Source of the DNA: a bacterium
GTDB lineage: Bacteria; Bacillota; Bacilli; Lactobacillales; Streptococcaceae
Assembly: GCA_905221125.1 (NCBI GenBank)
Contig: CAJNBY010000008.1
Span: forward strand, 1-64,000
Direction: 5' to 3'
DNA: 64,000 nucleotides
Shown: positions 36,262 through 45,092 of the stretch, piece after piece
Layout of the letters: each line of letters begins with the position of its first letter
Numbering within the stretch: position 1 is the stretch's first letter
The notes under the pieces: generated by a model
The model's input: only the letters and a program-made list of their open reading frames with translations
Database searches by the model: none
Told to the model about the DNA's origin: nothing
Program-made: the position numbers and the translations under genes

Positions 36262-37746
36262 CTATTGTCCTCCTGTAGCTAGTTGCATAACTTTTTCTTG
36301 TGTAGCTTCTTGACGTGTTAATTCTCCACTAATTCTTCCTTCATGCATGACCATAATGCGATCACTGACTCCAATCACTTCTGGTAAATCTGAAGATACC
36401 ATAATAATCGGCACACCTCGTTCAGCCAATTCATTCATTAATTGGTAAATTTCACGCTTAGCCCCAACATCTACCCCACGAGTTGGCTCATCTAGAATCA
36501 GTACTTTTGGTGCAATGCCTATCCATTTTGCTAAAACTACTTTCTGTTGATTACCACCAGAAAGTGTTCCAACTTCCTTATCTGGATAACCTGATTTAAT
36601 TCGTAGCCTATCAATTAAACGTTGTACAAATATATCACTTGTTTTATTATCAAAAATACCATTTTTAACAAAATCTCGAGTACTAGGTAAAGTCATATTA
36701 TCTTTAATAGAAAAATCTAAAATCAATCCCTCATCTTTACGATCTTCTGTTAAGAAACCAATTCCATGCTTAATTGCTTCAAAAGGATTTTTAATTATCA
36801 GTTGTTCTTCGTTTATTATAATTTGACCAGATTTTAAAGAATCAATTCCAAAAATTGCTCGCATTATTTCAGTACGACCAGCACCCATCAAACCAGAAAA
36901 ACCAAGAATTTCCCCTTGACGTACATAGAAAGAAATATCCGTAAAAGCATCACCAGAAAGATTCTTAGCTTGAAAAACAATATTCCCAATCTCAGCCTTT
37001 TTTTCTGGATAGTAATCTTCTAATTCACGCCCCACCATCTTTTGAACTAATTCATCCGCATTAGTTAACTTCGTTTTCTTGGTATCAATTACAAACCCAT
37101 CCCTCATAACAGTTATAAGATCTGTAATCTTAAAGATTTCTTCCATCCGATGTGAAATATACACAATACCTACACCATCAGATTTTAATCCTTCTATCAC
37201 TTTAAAAAGTGTTTCAGTTTCACGATCAGTTAAAGCTGCTGTGGGTTCATCCATAATTAACAAGGAAACTTCTGATAATAAACATTTTGCTATTTCTATC
37301 ATTTGTTGTTGTCCGACTGATAATTGACCAATGATTGCATCGAGAGGAATAGAGATATTAAGACGTTTAAATGCTTCTTTAGCTTTCCTTTCCATACTAG
37401 CTTTATCTAGAAACCCAATCGAATTTTTAATTTCTCTTCCTAAAAAAAGATTATCAAGTACAGTCATATCTGGCCAAGTATTCATTTCTTGATGAATAAA
37501 ACTCAGTCCAAACCGTTCTGCCTCTTGAGGATTAGAAAATGTTTTTTCTTTTCCATCAATAAAAATAGTTCCTGAAGTAGCTGGAAAAAGTCCAGTTAAA
37601 ATATTCATTAAGGTTGATTTGCCTGCACCATTCTCTCCCATTAAAGCATGAACTTCTCCTGAATTAAGAACCAAATCAATACTTTCTAAAACACGATTAT
37701 TCCCAAAAGATTTTGAAATGTTCTTCATTTCAATTTTCATAGGCAA
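36262..37746 (-). CDS. rbsA: Ribose ABC transporter double ATPase
   Basis: This 494-residue protein has two fused nucleotide-binding domains: Walker A GENGAGKST, signature LSVGQQQM and Walker B LLIMDEPTAAL in the first half; in the second half the Walker A-like region is GLMGAGRTEI, the signature is LSGGNQQKV and Walker B is LILDEPTRGVD. The degenerate second P-loop is normal for carbohydrate-uptake class 2 ATPases. It starts 7 bases after rbsD in the same operon. Confidence 0.93.
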   Translation of the reverse strand: MPMKIEMKNISKSFGNNRVLESIDLVLNSGEVHALMGENGAGKSTLMNILTGLFPATSGTIFIDGKEKTFSNPQEAERFGLSFIHQEMNTWPDMTVLDNLFLGREIKNSIGFLDKASMERKAKEAFKRLNISIPLDAIIGQLSVGQQQMIEIAKCLLSEVSLLIMDEPTAALTDRETETLFKVIEGLKSDGVGIVYISHRMEEIFKITDLITVMRDGFVIDTKKTKLTNADELVQKMVGRELEDYYPEKKAEIGNIVFQAKNLSGDAFTDISFYVRQGEILGFSGLMGAGRTEIMRAIFGIDSLKSGQIIINEEQLIIKNPFEAIKHGIGFLTEDRKDEGLILDFSIKDNMTLPSTRDFVKNGIFDNKTSDIFVQRLIDRLRIKSGYPDKEVGTLSGGNQQKVVLAKWIGIAPKVLILDEPTRGVDVGAKREIYQLMNELAERGVPIIMVSSDLPEVIGVSDRIMVMHEGRISGELTRQEATQEKVMQLATGGQ

Positions 37747-37753
37747 CTCCCTT

Positions 37754-38152
37754 CTAAATAATAACTCCTGATTGCAAGATTATATTCGAATATGGTGTAT
37801 CTTCCCCAGTGCGAATAACTGCCTTAACTTTAGTATTCATAGCTTTCAATTCTTCATGACTAATATATTCAATAATTATATTCGATCCTAAAAGATCTAG
37901 AACTGCTTGCCACTGTTCTTTGTTTTTTTCTTTAATTTCTTCTGCTAAGAAAATTTTTTCAATAAGTACATGATCTGAATATTCTTTTAAAACTTCTAAA
38001 AAACTTGGGCTACCTTTTCTTAATGCTAAATCAATTTTATCAACACCTTTTGGAACTGGCAATCCTAAATCTCCGATACAAACCAAATCCATATGACCTA
38101 AATCATCAGCTAGTTTTGCTATATTACTATTTAAAATCCCATATTTCTTCAT
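37754..38152 (-). CDS. rbsD: D-ribose pyranase
   Basis: This 132-residue RbsD/FucU-family protein converts the pyranose form of D-ribose to the furanose form that ribokinase uses. The conserved GHMDLVCIGDLGLPVPKGV and C-terminal RTGEDTPYSNIILQSGV are visible. Its first 26 bases overlap the 3' end of rbsK in another frame, so both must be translated together from one mRNA. Confidence 0.92.
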   Translation of the reverse strand: MKKYGILNSNIAKLADDLGHMDLVCIGDLGLPVPKGVDKIDLALRKGSPSFLEVLKEYSDHVLIEKIFLAEEIKEKNKEQWQAVLDLLGSNIIIEYISHEELKAMNTKVKAVIRTGEDTPYSNIILQSGVII

Positions 38153-39038
38153 ATCCTGAATGCTCCTTTACTTCTTTCAAACTCGGCATGCCTCCTTGCG
38201 CTCCAAATCTTTGAACAGAAAGATGTGAAGCAATCGTTGCAAAGGACAATGCAACATTCATCTCTTTTCCTTTTGAGATAGCATAAGCAAAAGCACCATT
38301 AAACGTATCTCCTGCTCCTGTAGTATCAACTACTTCTGCTTTTATAGCAGGAATCTTCTGAACTGCTGTCCCATCATAATAAATAGAACCTTCAACTCCT
38401 AATGTCACAATCATTTTATTAGGATAAATTTTAATAATTTCTTCTAATTTCTTATCTGGAAAAAGCTCTGAACATTCATGCTCATTAGGAGTAATAAAAT
38501 CACAAAAAGGAATCATCTCTATGTCTGTTTCTCTAGCTGGTGCAGGATTGTAAAGTACCTTAACTTTATTTTCTTGACAAAATTTAGCTATAGATAAGTT
38601 GGCTTCATGTGGTATTTCATTTTGTAATACAACAATACTTGCATCACTAATCAATTCCCACTCATTTTTCCAATCATTTGTTTTAACTAAATTATTCGCT
38701 CCAGGATAATAAATAATCCTATTATCACCTCCATATAAAGTAATTTGTGCAACTCCTGTAGATTGTGGTACCGTTCCCACATGTTCTGTAGAAATATTAT
38801 TATTTTGCAGATTACTTAGTAAATCTGCTGAAAAAATATCTTCTCCAACGTTCCCAAATATGTAAATATTATCTTCTACACTGGATAATCTACCAATAGC
38901 TACAGCTTGATTTGCACCTTTTCCCCCTGGAACTATATTAAATGAATCCCCAAAAATCGTTTCACCTCCTTCTGGAATCCTTTTTGTTCTCATAACTAAG
39001 TCCATTGAAATACTTCCAACAACAACAATTTTACTCAT
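38127..39038 (-). CDS. rbsK: Ribokinase
   Basis: This 303-residue PfkB-family kinase phosphorylates ribose to ribose 5-phosphate, the substrate of PRPP synthetase and the pentose-phosphate pathway. The two PfkB signatures are GGKGANQAVAIGRL near the N-terminus and DTTGAGDTFNGAFAYA with the catalytic Asp near the C-terminus. It overlaps rbsR by 1 base and rbsD by 26 bases. Confidence 0.94.
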   Translation of the reverse strand: MSKIVVVGSISMDLVMRTKRIPEGGETIFGDSFNIVPGGKGANQAVAIGRLSSVEDNIYIFGNVGEDIFSADLLSNLQNNNISTEHVGTVPQSTGVAQITLYGGDNRIIYYPGANNLVKTNDWKNEWELISDASIVVLQNEIPHEANLSIAKFCQENKVKVLYNPAPARETDIEMIPFCDFITPNEHECSELFPDKKLEEIIKIYPNKMIVTLGVEGSIYYDGTAVQKIPAIKAEVVDTTGAGDTFNGAFAYAISKGKEMNVALSFATIASHLSVQRFGAQGGMPSLKEVKEHSGYEEIWDFK

Positions 39039-40012
39039 TACTTTCTCCTTAATGTATTTCTTTCTACGTATCTAACAGGTAGTTTAATTTTAACTTCATC
39101 TATAGAGAACTTATTTGCCATATTATAGATTAGCTTTGCAGCCTGTTCTCCCATTTTATATGATGATTGGTGAATAGTTGATAAAGAAGGGTAAATAAAT
39201 TGACTAAGTACAATATCATCGTAACCAATAATTTGAATATCATCTGGAATTTTTTTACCAATTGCTAAAATTTCATGAATATAAGCTATCGCATGAATAT
39301 CAGAAGGTGCTATAATACTATCAATATTTGGATTTCTTTTTAGATTCTCTTTAGCTTCTTTTTGAATTTTTTCAAACTCAAACGTTTCACTTTCTTCAAT
39401 ACGAATCTCTAAAGATTTATTCCTCAAATAGTTTAAACTTGCTTCAAATCGTTCCGCAATGTTCTCAGCTTTATCATCTAAAACTTTAATAATCATAACT
39501 TGCTTAGCGCCAGCATTCCAAATTGCTTTAGCAGCCAAACGTCCACCCAACTGATTATCAGAAAAGACACCGTAACCTGTATCTTTACTAATTCGGTCAA
39601 CCACAACAACAGGTAACGTAAGATTTGGAAATTCCTTTGTAAAGTCAAGTGTCGTTATAATACCAGCTGCATTTGTTTTTAACAAAAGGTTTATATATTC
39701 TTCTAACGAATCATGATCTGAAATAGTACCAACCATAATTCTATAACCTTTATCTTTCAAATATGATTCAGCCCCTCGAACCAATCTTGGGAAGAAGGGG
39801 TTAGAAATATCTGGCAATAAGAGTCCTACCATTTGATTTTTTTTAGTTTTCAAAGATTGTGCTAATACATTCGGCGTGTAATTTAATTTCTTGATAGCAT
39901 TTTTTATCTTTTCTCTAGCATCATCTCCGACATAGCCTTTTTTCGAAATATATCTTGAAACTGTTGATTTCGATACTCCAGCTTCTTCAGCAACCTGTTT
40001 TATTGTAGTCAT
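39038..40012 (-). CDS. rbsR: LacI-family ribose operon repressor
   Basis: This 324-residue LacI-type regulator has an HTH at the N-terminus (TIKQVAEEAGVSKSTVSRYI), hinge LNYTPNVLAQSL, and a sugar-binding domain starting VGLLLPDISNPFF. It should release DNA when ribose binds. I start at ATG 40012, with AAGGAGG 4 bases upstream; a GTG at 40015 is too close to it. It is the first gene of the rbs operon and hence probably autoregulated through the palindrome in its own leader. Confidence 0.92.
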   Translation of the reverse strand: MTTIKQVAEEAGVSKSTVSRYISKKGYVGDDAREKIKNAIKKLNYTPNVLAQSLKTKKNQMVGLLLPDISNPFFPRLVRGAESYLKDKGYRIMVGTISDHDSLEEYINLLLKTNAAGIITTLDFTKEFPNLTLPVVVVDRISKDTGYGVFSDNQLGGRLAAKAIWNAGAKQVMIIKVLDDKAENIAERFEASLNYLRNKSLEIRIEESETFEFEKIQKEAKENLKRNPNIDSIIAPSDIHAIAYIHEILAIGKKIPDDIQIIGYDDIVLSQFIYPSLSTIHQSSYKMGEQAAKLIYNMANKFSIDEVKIKLPVRYVERNTLRRK

Positions 40013-40033
40013 CACTCCTCCTTTTTATATTAT

Positions 40034-40082
40034 GGAACCGTTCCCTTATTTATATAGTAAGCGTTTTCTTTATTTTTGTCAA
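40034..40082 (-). promoter_or_regulatory. rbs operon promoter with cre-like site and RbsR operator
   Basis: On the minus strand TTGACA (40082-40077) and TACTAT (40059-40054) are 17 bases apart. A CcpA cre-like site, AAGAAAACGCTTACT (40070-40056), has one mismatch to WTGNAANCGNWNNCW and overlaps the -10. A palindrome GGAACGGTTCC (40044-40034) just after the start point is a typical LacI-family operator. This predicts ribose induction and glucose repression. Confidence 0.75.
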
Positions 40083-40152
40083 TACTTTTTTAGAAATATT
40101 TTAAATTTATTTTAGAGTATATACTTTTTTCCCTAATCTTCTATTACTATTA

Positions 40153-40226
40153 GGCAGGAAACTAAACAAGACCTCCACTATATCGAGGAGGCCTTGGATA
40201 AACTTGGTTATTTAGTAAAAGACTAG
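40153..40226 (+). pseudogene. Orphan niaR 3' end
   Basis: The last 23 or so codons of a niaR allele differ from those of the intact gene (DKLGYLVKD here, DQLGYLVKD there), and no start or upstream part is present. It is a by-product of the insertion of the rbs operon at the niaR/mutX junction. Confidence 0.85.
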
Positions 40227-40368
40227 AAGATTTTCTTCTCCCAGCCATCTTCTGTACGATGACGGTAGAAAAACTCTGACTTGTCAGGAGCTTCCATCAT
40301 TTCCATCAAGGGTAACATATCATAGGCCAGATCCAAGCTTGGAATCTGGTCTTTTTGAACCCAAGAAA
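40153..40368 (+). repeat. Right direct repeat flanking the ribose operon
   Basis: This matches 33960-34173. Bases 40153-40224 are an orphan 3' end of niaR (encoding KQDLHYIEEALDKLGYLVKD, stop). The remainder is the 3' part of intact mutX. Confidence 0.9.
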
Positions 40369-40690
40369 CTTCTCCTTCTTCTGAAGAGCGAAGGGTACCA
40401 GTGAACTCGGTCGTTTTATAACAAAGGACAATGTATCGCCCGCCTGTATCTAGTGGCCAATTTTTAATGCCAACCAATTGAGGATTTTGGATAGTCAACC
40501 CTGTTTCTTCATAGATTTCACGAATGACAGACTCTGCGAAAGACTCGCCATTTTCTACATGACCTCCTGGAAAAGCATAACCAGACCAGCGATTGGTTTC
40601 AGGAGCGCGATACTGCATCACCACGCGCTGGTTTTCGAGGTCTTCAATCAGACAAATATTTGTTAAAATCGTTAATTGGGAACGGGACAT
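40223..40690 (-). CDS. mutX: 8-oxo-dGTP diphosphatase MutX (NUDIX)
   Basis: This 155-residue NUDIX hydrolase removes 8-oxo-dGTP from the nucleotide pool, the partner activity of MutY. The complete Nudix box is GGHVENGESFAESVIREIYE followed by ETGL (GX5EX7REUXEEXGU). I start at ATG 40690 (MSRSQLTIL), matching known MutX; an upstream GTG at 40702 adds four residues, and GTGAG lies just before ATG 40690. Its 3' end is duplicated as the fragment at 34029-34173. Confidence 0.92.
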   Translation of the reverse strand: MSRSQLTILTNICLIEDLENQRVVMQYRAPETNRWSGYAFPGGHVENGESFAESVIREIYEETGLTIQNPQLVGIKNWPLDTGGRYIVLCYKTTEFTGTLRSSEEGEVSWVQKDQIPSLDLAYDMLPLMEMMEAPDKSEFFYRHRTEDGWEKKIF

Positions 40691-40762
40691 AAATTTACTC
40701 ACTTTCTAATTTATTACATTTTCAGACTTGGTACCAGTACCATTAGCTTCTACTTTTTAAAA

Positions 40763-41251
40763 TTATTTAGAATAGAATACCATCCGTTTTTCCTTTATAG
40801 GCTTTCCAAGTTCAAGTGTCTTTTCTTGTCCATCAAAAGTAAAACCCATTTTTTGATAGAAGGCAATGGCTCGCTTATTATCTTTCAATACCCATAAGAA
40901 AATTTCAGAAAAATGATTAAGAGCAGTCAAAGCTGCTCTAACTAACTTTTGTGCGATACCTTTTCCATAATAGTCTTTTAAAACATATAAAGCAATAATT
41001 TCACCAGCTTGAATAGTCTCATCACGAAAGTTTCCATAACTGATAAAACCAACTACCTTCACGCCATCTATCGCAATCAATGTATTTTCTGGATACTTTT
41101 GACTAAAGAATCGACACCTTTCTAATGTCATTGTCTCCTGAAATTCTGCAGGCAAAAGATCATCATAAGTCTCTCTCCAAGTTTGCCAGTGAACAAGGGA
41201 TTTACCTTCTATCTCTTCAGGAGTTTCCATTGATTTGATAATAACCGTCAT
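40763..41251 (-). CDS. GNAT family N-acetyltransferase
   Basis: This 162-residue acetyltransferase has the acetyl-CoA-binding motif A in ALYVLKDYYGKGIAQKLV and a C-terminal RAIAFYQKMGFTF. The acceptor substrate is unknown. It is 14 bases downstream of the oxidoreductase gene in the same direction. It contains WRETYDDLLPAEF near the N-terminus, as in many uncharacterised streptococcal GNAT proteins. Confidence 0.88.
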   Translation of the reverse strand: MTVIIKSMETPEEIEGKSLVHWQTWRETYDDLLPAEFQETMTLERCRFFSQKYPENTLIAIDGVKVVGFISYGNFRDETIQAGEIIALYVLKDYYGKGIAQKLVRAALTALNHFSEIFLWVLKDNKRAIAFYQKMGFTFDGQEKTLELGKPIKEKRMVFYSK

Positions 41252-41265
41252 TTATTTTATTCTCC

Positions 41266-41892
41266 TTAATCCAACAGTCTGACTTCCTTTGCTACTTTTC
41301 GTAGAAATTTTTCTCTTGTTAAACTTGTATTCACTTCACGTCCTAACTCTCCTAAGATTGAAACCCTCTTTGTTTTTATGCCACAATGATTCAGGACAGC
41401 ATTCTTTAATACTGATATCCCATAACTGTCTGGAATGTTAACTGGACCTGAAAATACTTTGTACCACCAAGTTGGTGCCATAGATGTTGCATAAATACTA
41501 GCTGTTTTTCCTTTTAGTAACTTTTTAAACTGATTACCTCTCAAGTAGTTCAAAATAAAGCTTCCTCGATTATTTGCTGAGTATGCAATGCCTGGCGTAA
41601 AAACACGATCAATCCACCCCTTCAATAGACTAGGCATACTACTCCACCAAATAGGATAAACAAAAATGAAATGATCTGCCCACTGGATTAATTCCTGAGA
41701 GCGTAGAATAAACGGATCGTCCTCCATCCTTTGTCGATAACCATAACGTAAAACAGGATCAAACTCCTCTGCATTAAGATTAATCATTTCAAGTTCATGT
41801 CTCTTTGAGTCTATATTTTCTACAATCGTTTGAAAAATTGCTTGGCAGTAACTTTCTTTATCAGGATGTCCATTAATAACTAAAATATTCAT
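41266..41892 (-). CDS. NAD(P)H-dependent flavin oxidoreductase (flavodoxin-like fold)
   Basis: This 208-residue protein of the NQO/KefF quinone reductase group has N-terminal MNILVINGHPDKESYCQAI (phosphate loop), HFIFVYPIWWSSMPSLLKGW for flavin and partner contacts, and DRVFTPGIAYS. It probably reduces quinones or other electrophiles using NAD(P)H. It lies 9 bases after uvrB and 14 before the acetyltransferase, so the three are likely on one transcript. Confidence 0.85.
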   Translation of the reverse strand: MNILVINGHPDKESYCQAIFQTIVENIDSKRHELEMINLNAEEFDPVLRYGYRQRMEDDPFILRSQELIQWADHFIFVYPIWWSSMPSLLKGWIDRVFTPGIAYSANNRGSFILNYLRGNQFKKLLKGKTASIYATSMAPTWWYKVFSGPVNIPDSYGISVLKNAVLNHCGIKTKRVSILGELGREVNTSLTREKFLRKVAKEVRLLD

Positions 41893-41901
41893 AAAATTCC
41901 C

Positions 41902-43890
41902 CTAATCCAACTCCTTGACTTCCAGCATCATATCACGAATCTGAGCTGCTAGTTCAAAGTCAAGCACTTCGACAGCTTCTTGCATTTGTTTTTCGAGTTT
42001 TTTGACGAGTTCTTTGCGCTCTTGTTTGTTTAGACTATTGATATCGACTTCTTTGTCCTCTTCCTTAGCAACTGCCTTGGTCACGGCAATCAGGTCACGG
42101 ATTTCTTTCTTGATTGTCTGTGGTACGATACCATGTTCTTCATTATAAGCCATCTGGATCTTCCGACGACGAGCCGTTTCATCGATGGCACGTTGCATAG
42201 ACTGAGTCATCGTGTCTGCATACATGATGACATGGCCTTCGCTGTTACGAGCAGCACGTCCAATGGTCTGGATGAGTCCACGCTCGTTTCGAAGGAAACC
42301 TTCCTTGTCAGCATCGAGAATAGCTACGAGACTCACTTCAGGTACGTCAATCCCTTCACGAAGGAGGTTGATTCCGACCAAGACATCAAAGACACCCAAG
42401 CGCAAGTCACGGATAATCTCCGTCCGTTCCAAGGTCTTAATATCCGAGTGCATGTACTTGACCTTGATACCCATTTCTTTGAAGTAGTCGGTCAAGTCTT
42501 CTGCCATCTTCTTGGTCAAGGTAGTGATAAAGGTTCGCTCGTTCTTTTCAACACGAGCATTGATTTCACCTAAGAGGTCATCAATCTGTCCCATAGTCGG
42601 CCGGACTTCCACCTCAGGATCCAAAAGACCTGTCGGACGAATGATTTGCTCAATCACTGTCTCGGTCTGTTCATTTTCATAGTCGCCTGGTGTCGCTGAA
42701 ACGTAAACAATCTGGTGTACATGACTTTCAAACTCCTCACGACGAAGAGGTCGATTGTCCAAGGCGGACGGTAAACGGAAACCATAATTAACCAGCATTT
42801 CCTTACGCGAACGGTCTCCATTATACATTCCCTTGATTTGCCCCATGGTCATGTGACTTTCATCAATCATAATCAAGAAATCATCTGGGAAGAAGTCGAG
42901 CAGCGTATAAGGAGGCTCTCCTTCGCTACGACCATCCATGTGACGTGAGTAGTTTTCGACACCGTTTGTATAGCCCATCTCACGCAGCATTTCAATATCA
43001 TACTCTGTCCGCTGTTTCAAACGCTGGGCTTCAAGTAATTTGCCTTCCTTCTCAAAGACAGCCAACTGCTCCTCCAACTCTGCCTGAATCTTGGCAATGG
43101 CAACTTCCATGTGGTCGTCATTGGTCACAAAGTGAGTCGCTGGGAAAATCGCCAAATGATCCACTTCTCCCAATACCTGACCTGTCAAAGCTTCAACCTC
43201 ACGAATACGGTCAATTTCGTCTCCAAAAAATTCTACTCGAAAGGCATGCTCATCACGAGAGGCTGGGAAAATCTCCACTACATCCCCACGAACGCGAAAT
43301 CTTCCCCGTTGAAAATCAATATCGTTTCTCTCAAACTGAATATCGACCAAATCATTCAAAAGTTTATCACGAGAAATTTCCAGACCTGGGCGCAGACTTA
43401 CAACACTGTCAGCGTATTCCTTAGGCGAACCCAAACCATAGATACAAGAGACTGAGGCCACAACAATGACATCATTACGCTCCAAAAGGGCTGAGGTCGC
43501 TGAGTGACGAAGTTTGTCAATCTCGTCATTGACAGAGCTGTCCTTTTCAATATAGGTATCACTAGAAGGCACATAGGCCTCTGGTTGGTAATAGTCATAG
43601 TAAGACACAAAGTACTCAACTGCATTTTCAGGGAAAAATTCCTTAAACTCCCCATAGAGCTGTCCTGCCAGAGTTTTATTGTGAGCAATGACTAGAGTGG
43701 GTTTATTGACTTTGGAAATGACCTGACTCATGGTATAGGTCTTCCCTGTACCAGTCGCCCCCATCAGAATCTGAGCTTTTTCACCCCCCTCGATATTATC
43801 TACCAACTGTTCGATAGCTTGAGGTTGGTCTCCTGAAGGTTGATATTTTGATACTAGTTTAAATTGATTATCTGTAATGCGGTTAATCAT
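41902..43890 (-). CDS. uvrB: UvrABC system protein B
   Basis: This 662-residue damage-recognition helicase belongs to nucleotide-excision repair. Visible are Walker [16 protein letters not shown], the beta-hairpin region [12 protein letters not shown], the DEAD-like IDESHM, helicase motifs [24 protein letters not shown] and QTIGRAARN, and a C-terminal UVR domain that binds UvrC ([20 protein letters not shown]). AGAGGATT precedes the ATG. The promoter is at 43919-43927. Confidence 0.96.
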   Translation of the reverse strand: MINRITDNQFKLVSKYQPSGDQPQAIEQLVDNIEGGEKAQILMGATGTGKTYTMSQVISKVNKPTLVIAHNKTLAGQLYGEFKEFFPENAVEYFVSYYDYYQPEAYVPSSDTYIEKDSSVNDEIDKLRHSATSALLERNDVIVVASVSCIYGLGSPKEYADSVVSLRPGLEISRDKLLNDLVDIQFERNDIDFQRGRFRVRGDVVEIFPASRDEHAFRVEFFGDEIDRIREVEALTGQVLGEVDHLAIFPATHFVTNDDHMEVAIAKIQAELEEQLAVFEKEGKLLEAQRLKQRTEYDIEMLREMGYTNGVENYSRHMDGRSEGEPPYTLLDFFPDDFLIMIDESHMTMGQIKGMYNGDRSRKEMLVNYGFRLPSALDNRPLRREEFESHVHQIVYVSATPGDYENEQTETVIEQIIRPTGLLDPEVEVRPTMGQIDDLLGEINARVEKNERTFITTLTKKMAEDLTDYFKEMGIKVKYMHSDIKTLERTEIIRDLRLGVFDVLVGINLLREGIDVPEVSLVAILDADKEGFLRNERGLIQTIGRAARNSEGHVIMYADTMTQSMQRAIDETARRRKIQMAYNEEHGIVPQTIKKEIRDLIAVTKAVAKEEDKEVDINSLNKQERKELVKKLEKQMQEAVEVLDFELAAQIRDMMLEVKELD

Positions 43891-43918
43891 AAGAATCCTC
43901 TCTCGATGTGCTATTCCT

Positions 43919-43927
43919 ATTTTAGCA
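43919..43927 (-). promoter_or_regulatory. Extended -10 promoter of uvrB
   Basis: TGC TAAAAT reads on the minus strand at 43927-43919, about 29 bases before the start codon; the -35 is weak. Confidence 0.5.
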
Positions 43928-43966
43928 TACTTGTAACATTTTCACGAAGAAAAGGACGGACCTAAG

Positions 43967-44920
43967 TCACATCCTTTCATTTTCTTTCTTTAATCGATAG
44001 ACGAGATAGACAATCAGCAGTAGTAAGACCAGACTTGTCATGATAGATCCTTCTATCCCAAAAGAGCCACCTGATAGCCAGCTCTGATTACCTTGTGGTA
44101 AAAAGGTCATTAGCGATGTACCCGACGGCTGACCACTAACTAAAATCCCAAATAAATTTCCCTGAGCAAAATTCCAGGCGCCATGAATACCTGCTACACC
44201 CCAAACTGTATCAGTTTTGAGGAGGTAAAGTGACATGGCAACTCCGAATAAAAAGAGATTCACTAGAGATAGAGGGGTGAGACCAGAATTTCCCGCATGA
44301 AGCAGGGTAAAGAACAGGCTAGATATGAAAACAGCAAGTTTTAGATTGGTTCTTGAGGCCAATTGAGGAAGGAGCCAAGCACGGGCCACTACTTCTTCTG
44401 TTGTCCCCTGTAAAATCCAAAATGGAATGGTAAAAATGACAAAGGCAAGCGAATAAGGATTCAAGTGAATGGACTCAAAACGATATTGCCCTAAGGCTAC
44501 TAAACCTAACAAGGTCAGAAGAAAAAGTGCCAGACCTATACCAAATCCTTTAAGAAGATTGCTGACGAAATTTTCTTTATAAAATCCTAAAGTTCGAATA
44601 GGTCTTTTCTCAACTTTTCTAGTCCATCTGAACACAGTGTTGAGAACGAAACCAAAGGCCAGCAATTCTAAAATTAAACGAAAGTCACCTGTTTTATCCG
44701 TCAAGCTCTGATGCAAGGTCTGCAAGTAGGTTGCAAGATTTTGACCAGCCTCTCCAAAATTTCTAGCAAGTCCGACGAGAGCTAACAAACTAATACCATA
44801 TAAAGTATAAGCCACAAACTCTCCTATGAAGACAAAAACAAAGGCTAACAAGGGGCTTGTGTAAATGTTTAAACTCATTTTTGAAGCTTGGAAGTCTTTA
44901 AATATTCTTTTGTTCTTCAT
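43967..44920 (-). CDS. CPBP family intramembrane metalloprotease
   Basis: This 317-residue membrane protein has about eight hydrophobic segments. The CPBP (Abi/CAAX-type) motifs are all present: TEEVVARAWLLP (Glu-Glu and Arg), FTLLHAG (His) and GIHGAWNF (His, Asn). Streptococcal members are often bacteriocin self-immunity proteins or process prenylated or peptide substrates, but no bacteriocin gene is near, so the substrate is unknown. It has its own strong promoter and is 76 bases upstream of uvrB. Confidence 0.88.
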   Translation of the reverse strand: MKNKRIFKDFQASKMSLNIYTSPLLAFVFVFIGEFVAYTLYGISLLALVGLARNFGEAGQNLATYLQTLHQSLTDKTGDFRLILELLAFGFVLNTVFRWTRKVEKRPIRTLGFYKENFVSNLLKGFGIGLALFLLTLLGLVALGQYRFESIHLNPYSLAFVIFTIPFWILQGTTEEVVARAWLLPQLASRTNLKLAVFISSLFFTLLHAGNSGLTPLSLVNLFLFGVAMSLYLLKTDTVWGVAGIHGAWNFAQGNLFGILVSGQPSGTSLMTFLPQGNQSWLSGGSFGIEGSIMTSLVLLLLIVYLVYRLKKENERM

Positions 44921-44954
44921 ATCCTTGTCCTCTTTTCTTCTATTATATACTATT

Positions 44955-44982
44955 ATTATAGCACTTTATAGTAGCAATTCAA
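44955..44982 (-). promoter_or_regulatory. Promoter of the CPBP protease gene
   Basis: On the minus strand TTGAAT (44982-44977), a 16-base spacer ending in TGC, and TATAAT (44960-44955). Confidence 0.65.
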
Positions 44983-45034
44983 GAAAGAAAAGAAATAATC
45001 AATGTTATATTTTCTGACACAAAAATATAAAAAT

Positions 45035-45063
45035 TTGCCTTTTTTTAATTTTTCTGATATAAT
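45035..45063 (+). promoter_or_regulatory. Promoter of the glutamine-type ABC transporter
   Basis: TTGCCT (45035-45040), a 17-base spacer ending in TGA, and TATAAT (45058-45063) make a strong extended -10 promoter, 30 bases before the start. Confidence 0.75.
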
Positions 45064-45092
45064 GGGAAAATATTCGGAAAAGGAGACTAAAA

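Noticed and set aside
33960-40368. Transposon or integrative element carrying the ribose operon
   Set aside because: No transposase, integrase or terminal inverted repeats; the flanking direct repeats are ordinary chromosomal gene ends, which fits homologous recombination better.
43967-44920. Bacteriocin immunity locus around the CPBP protease
   Set aside because: No double-glycine leader peptide or bacteriocin transporter is nearby; the protein alone does not establish such a locus.
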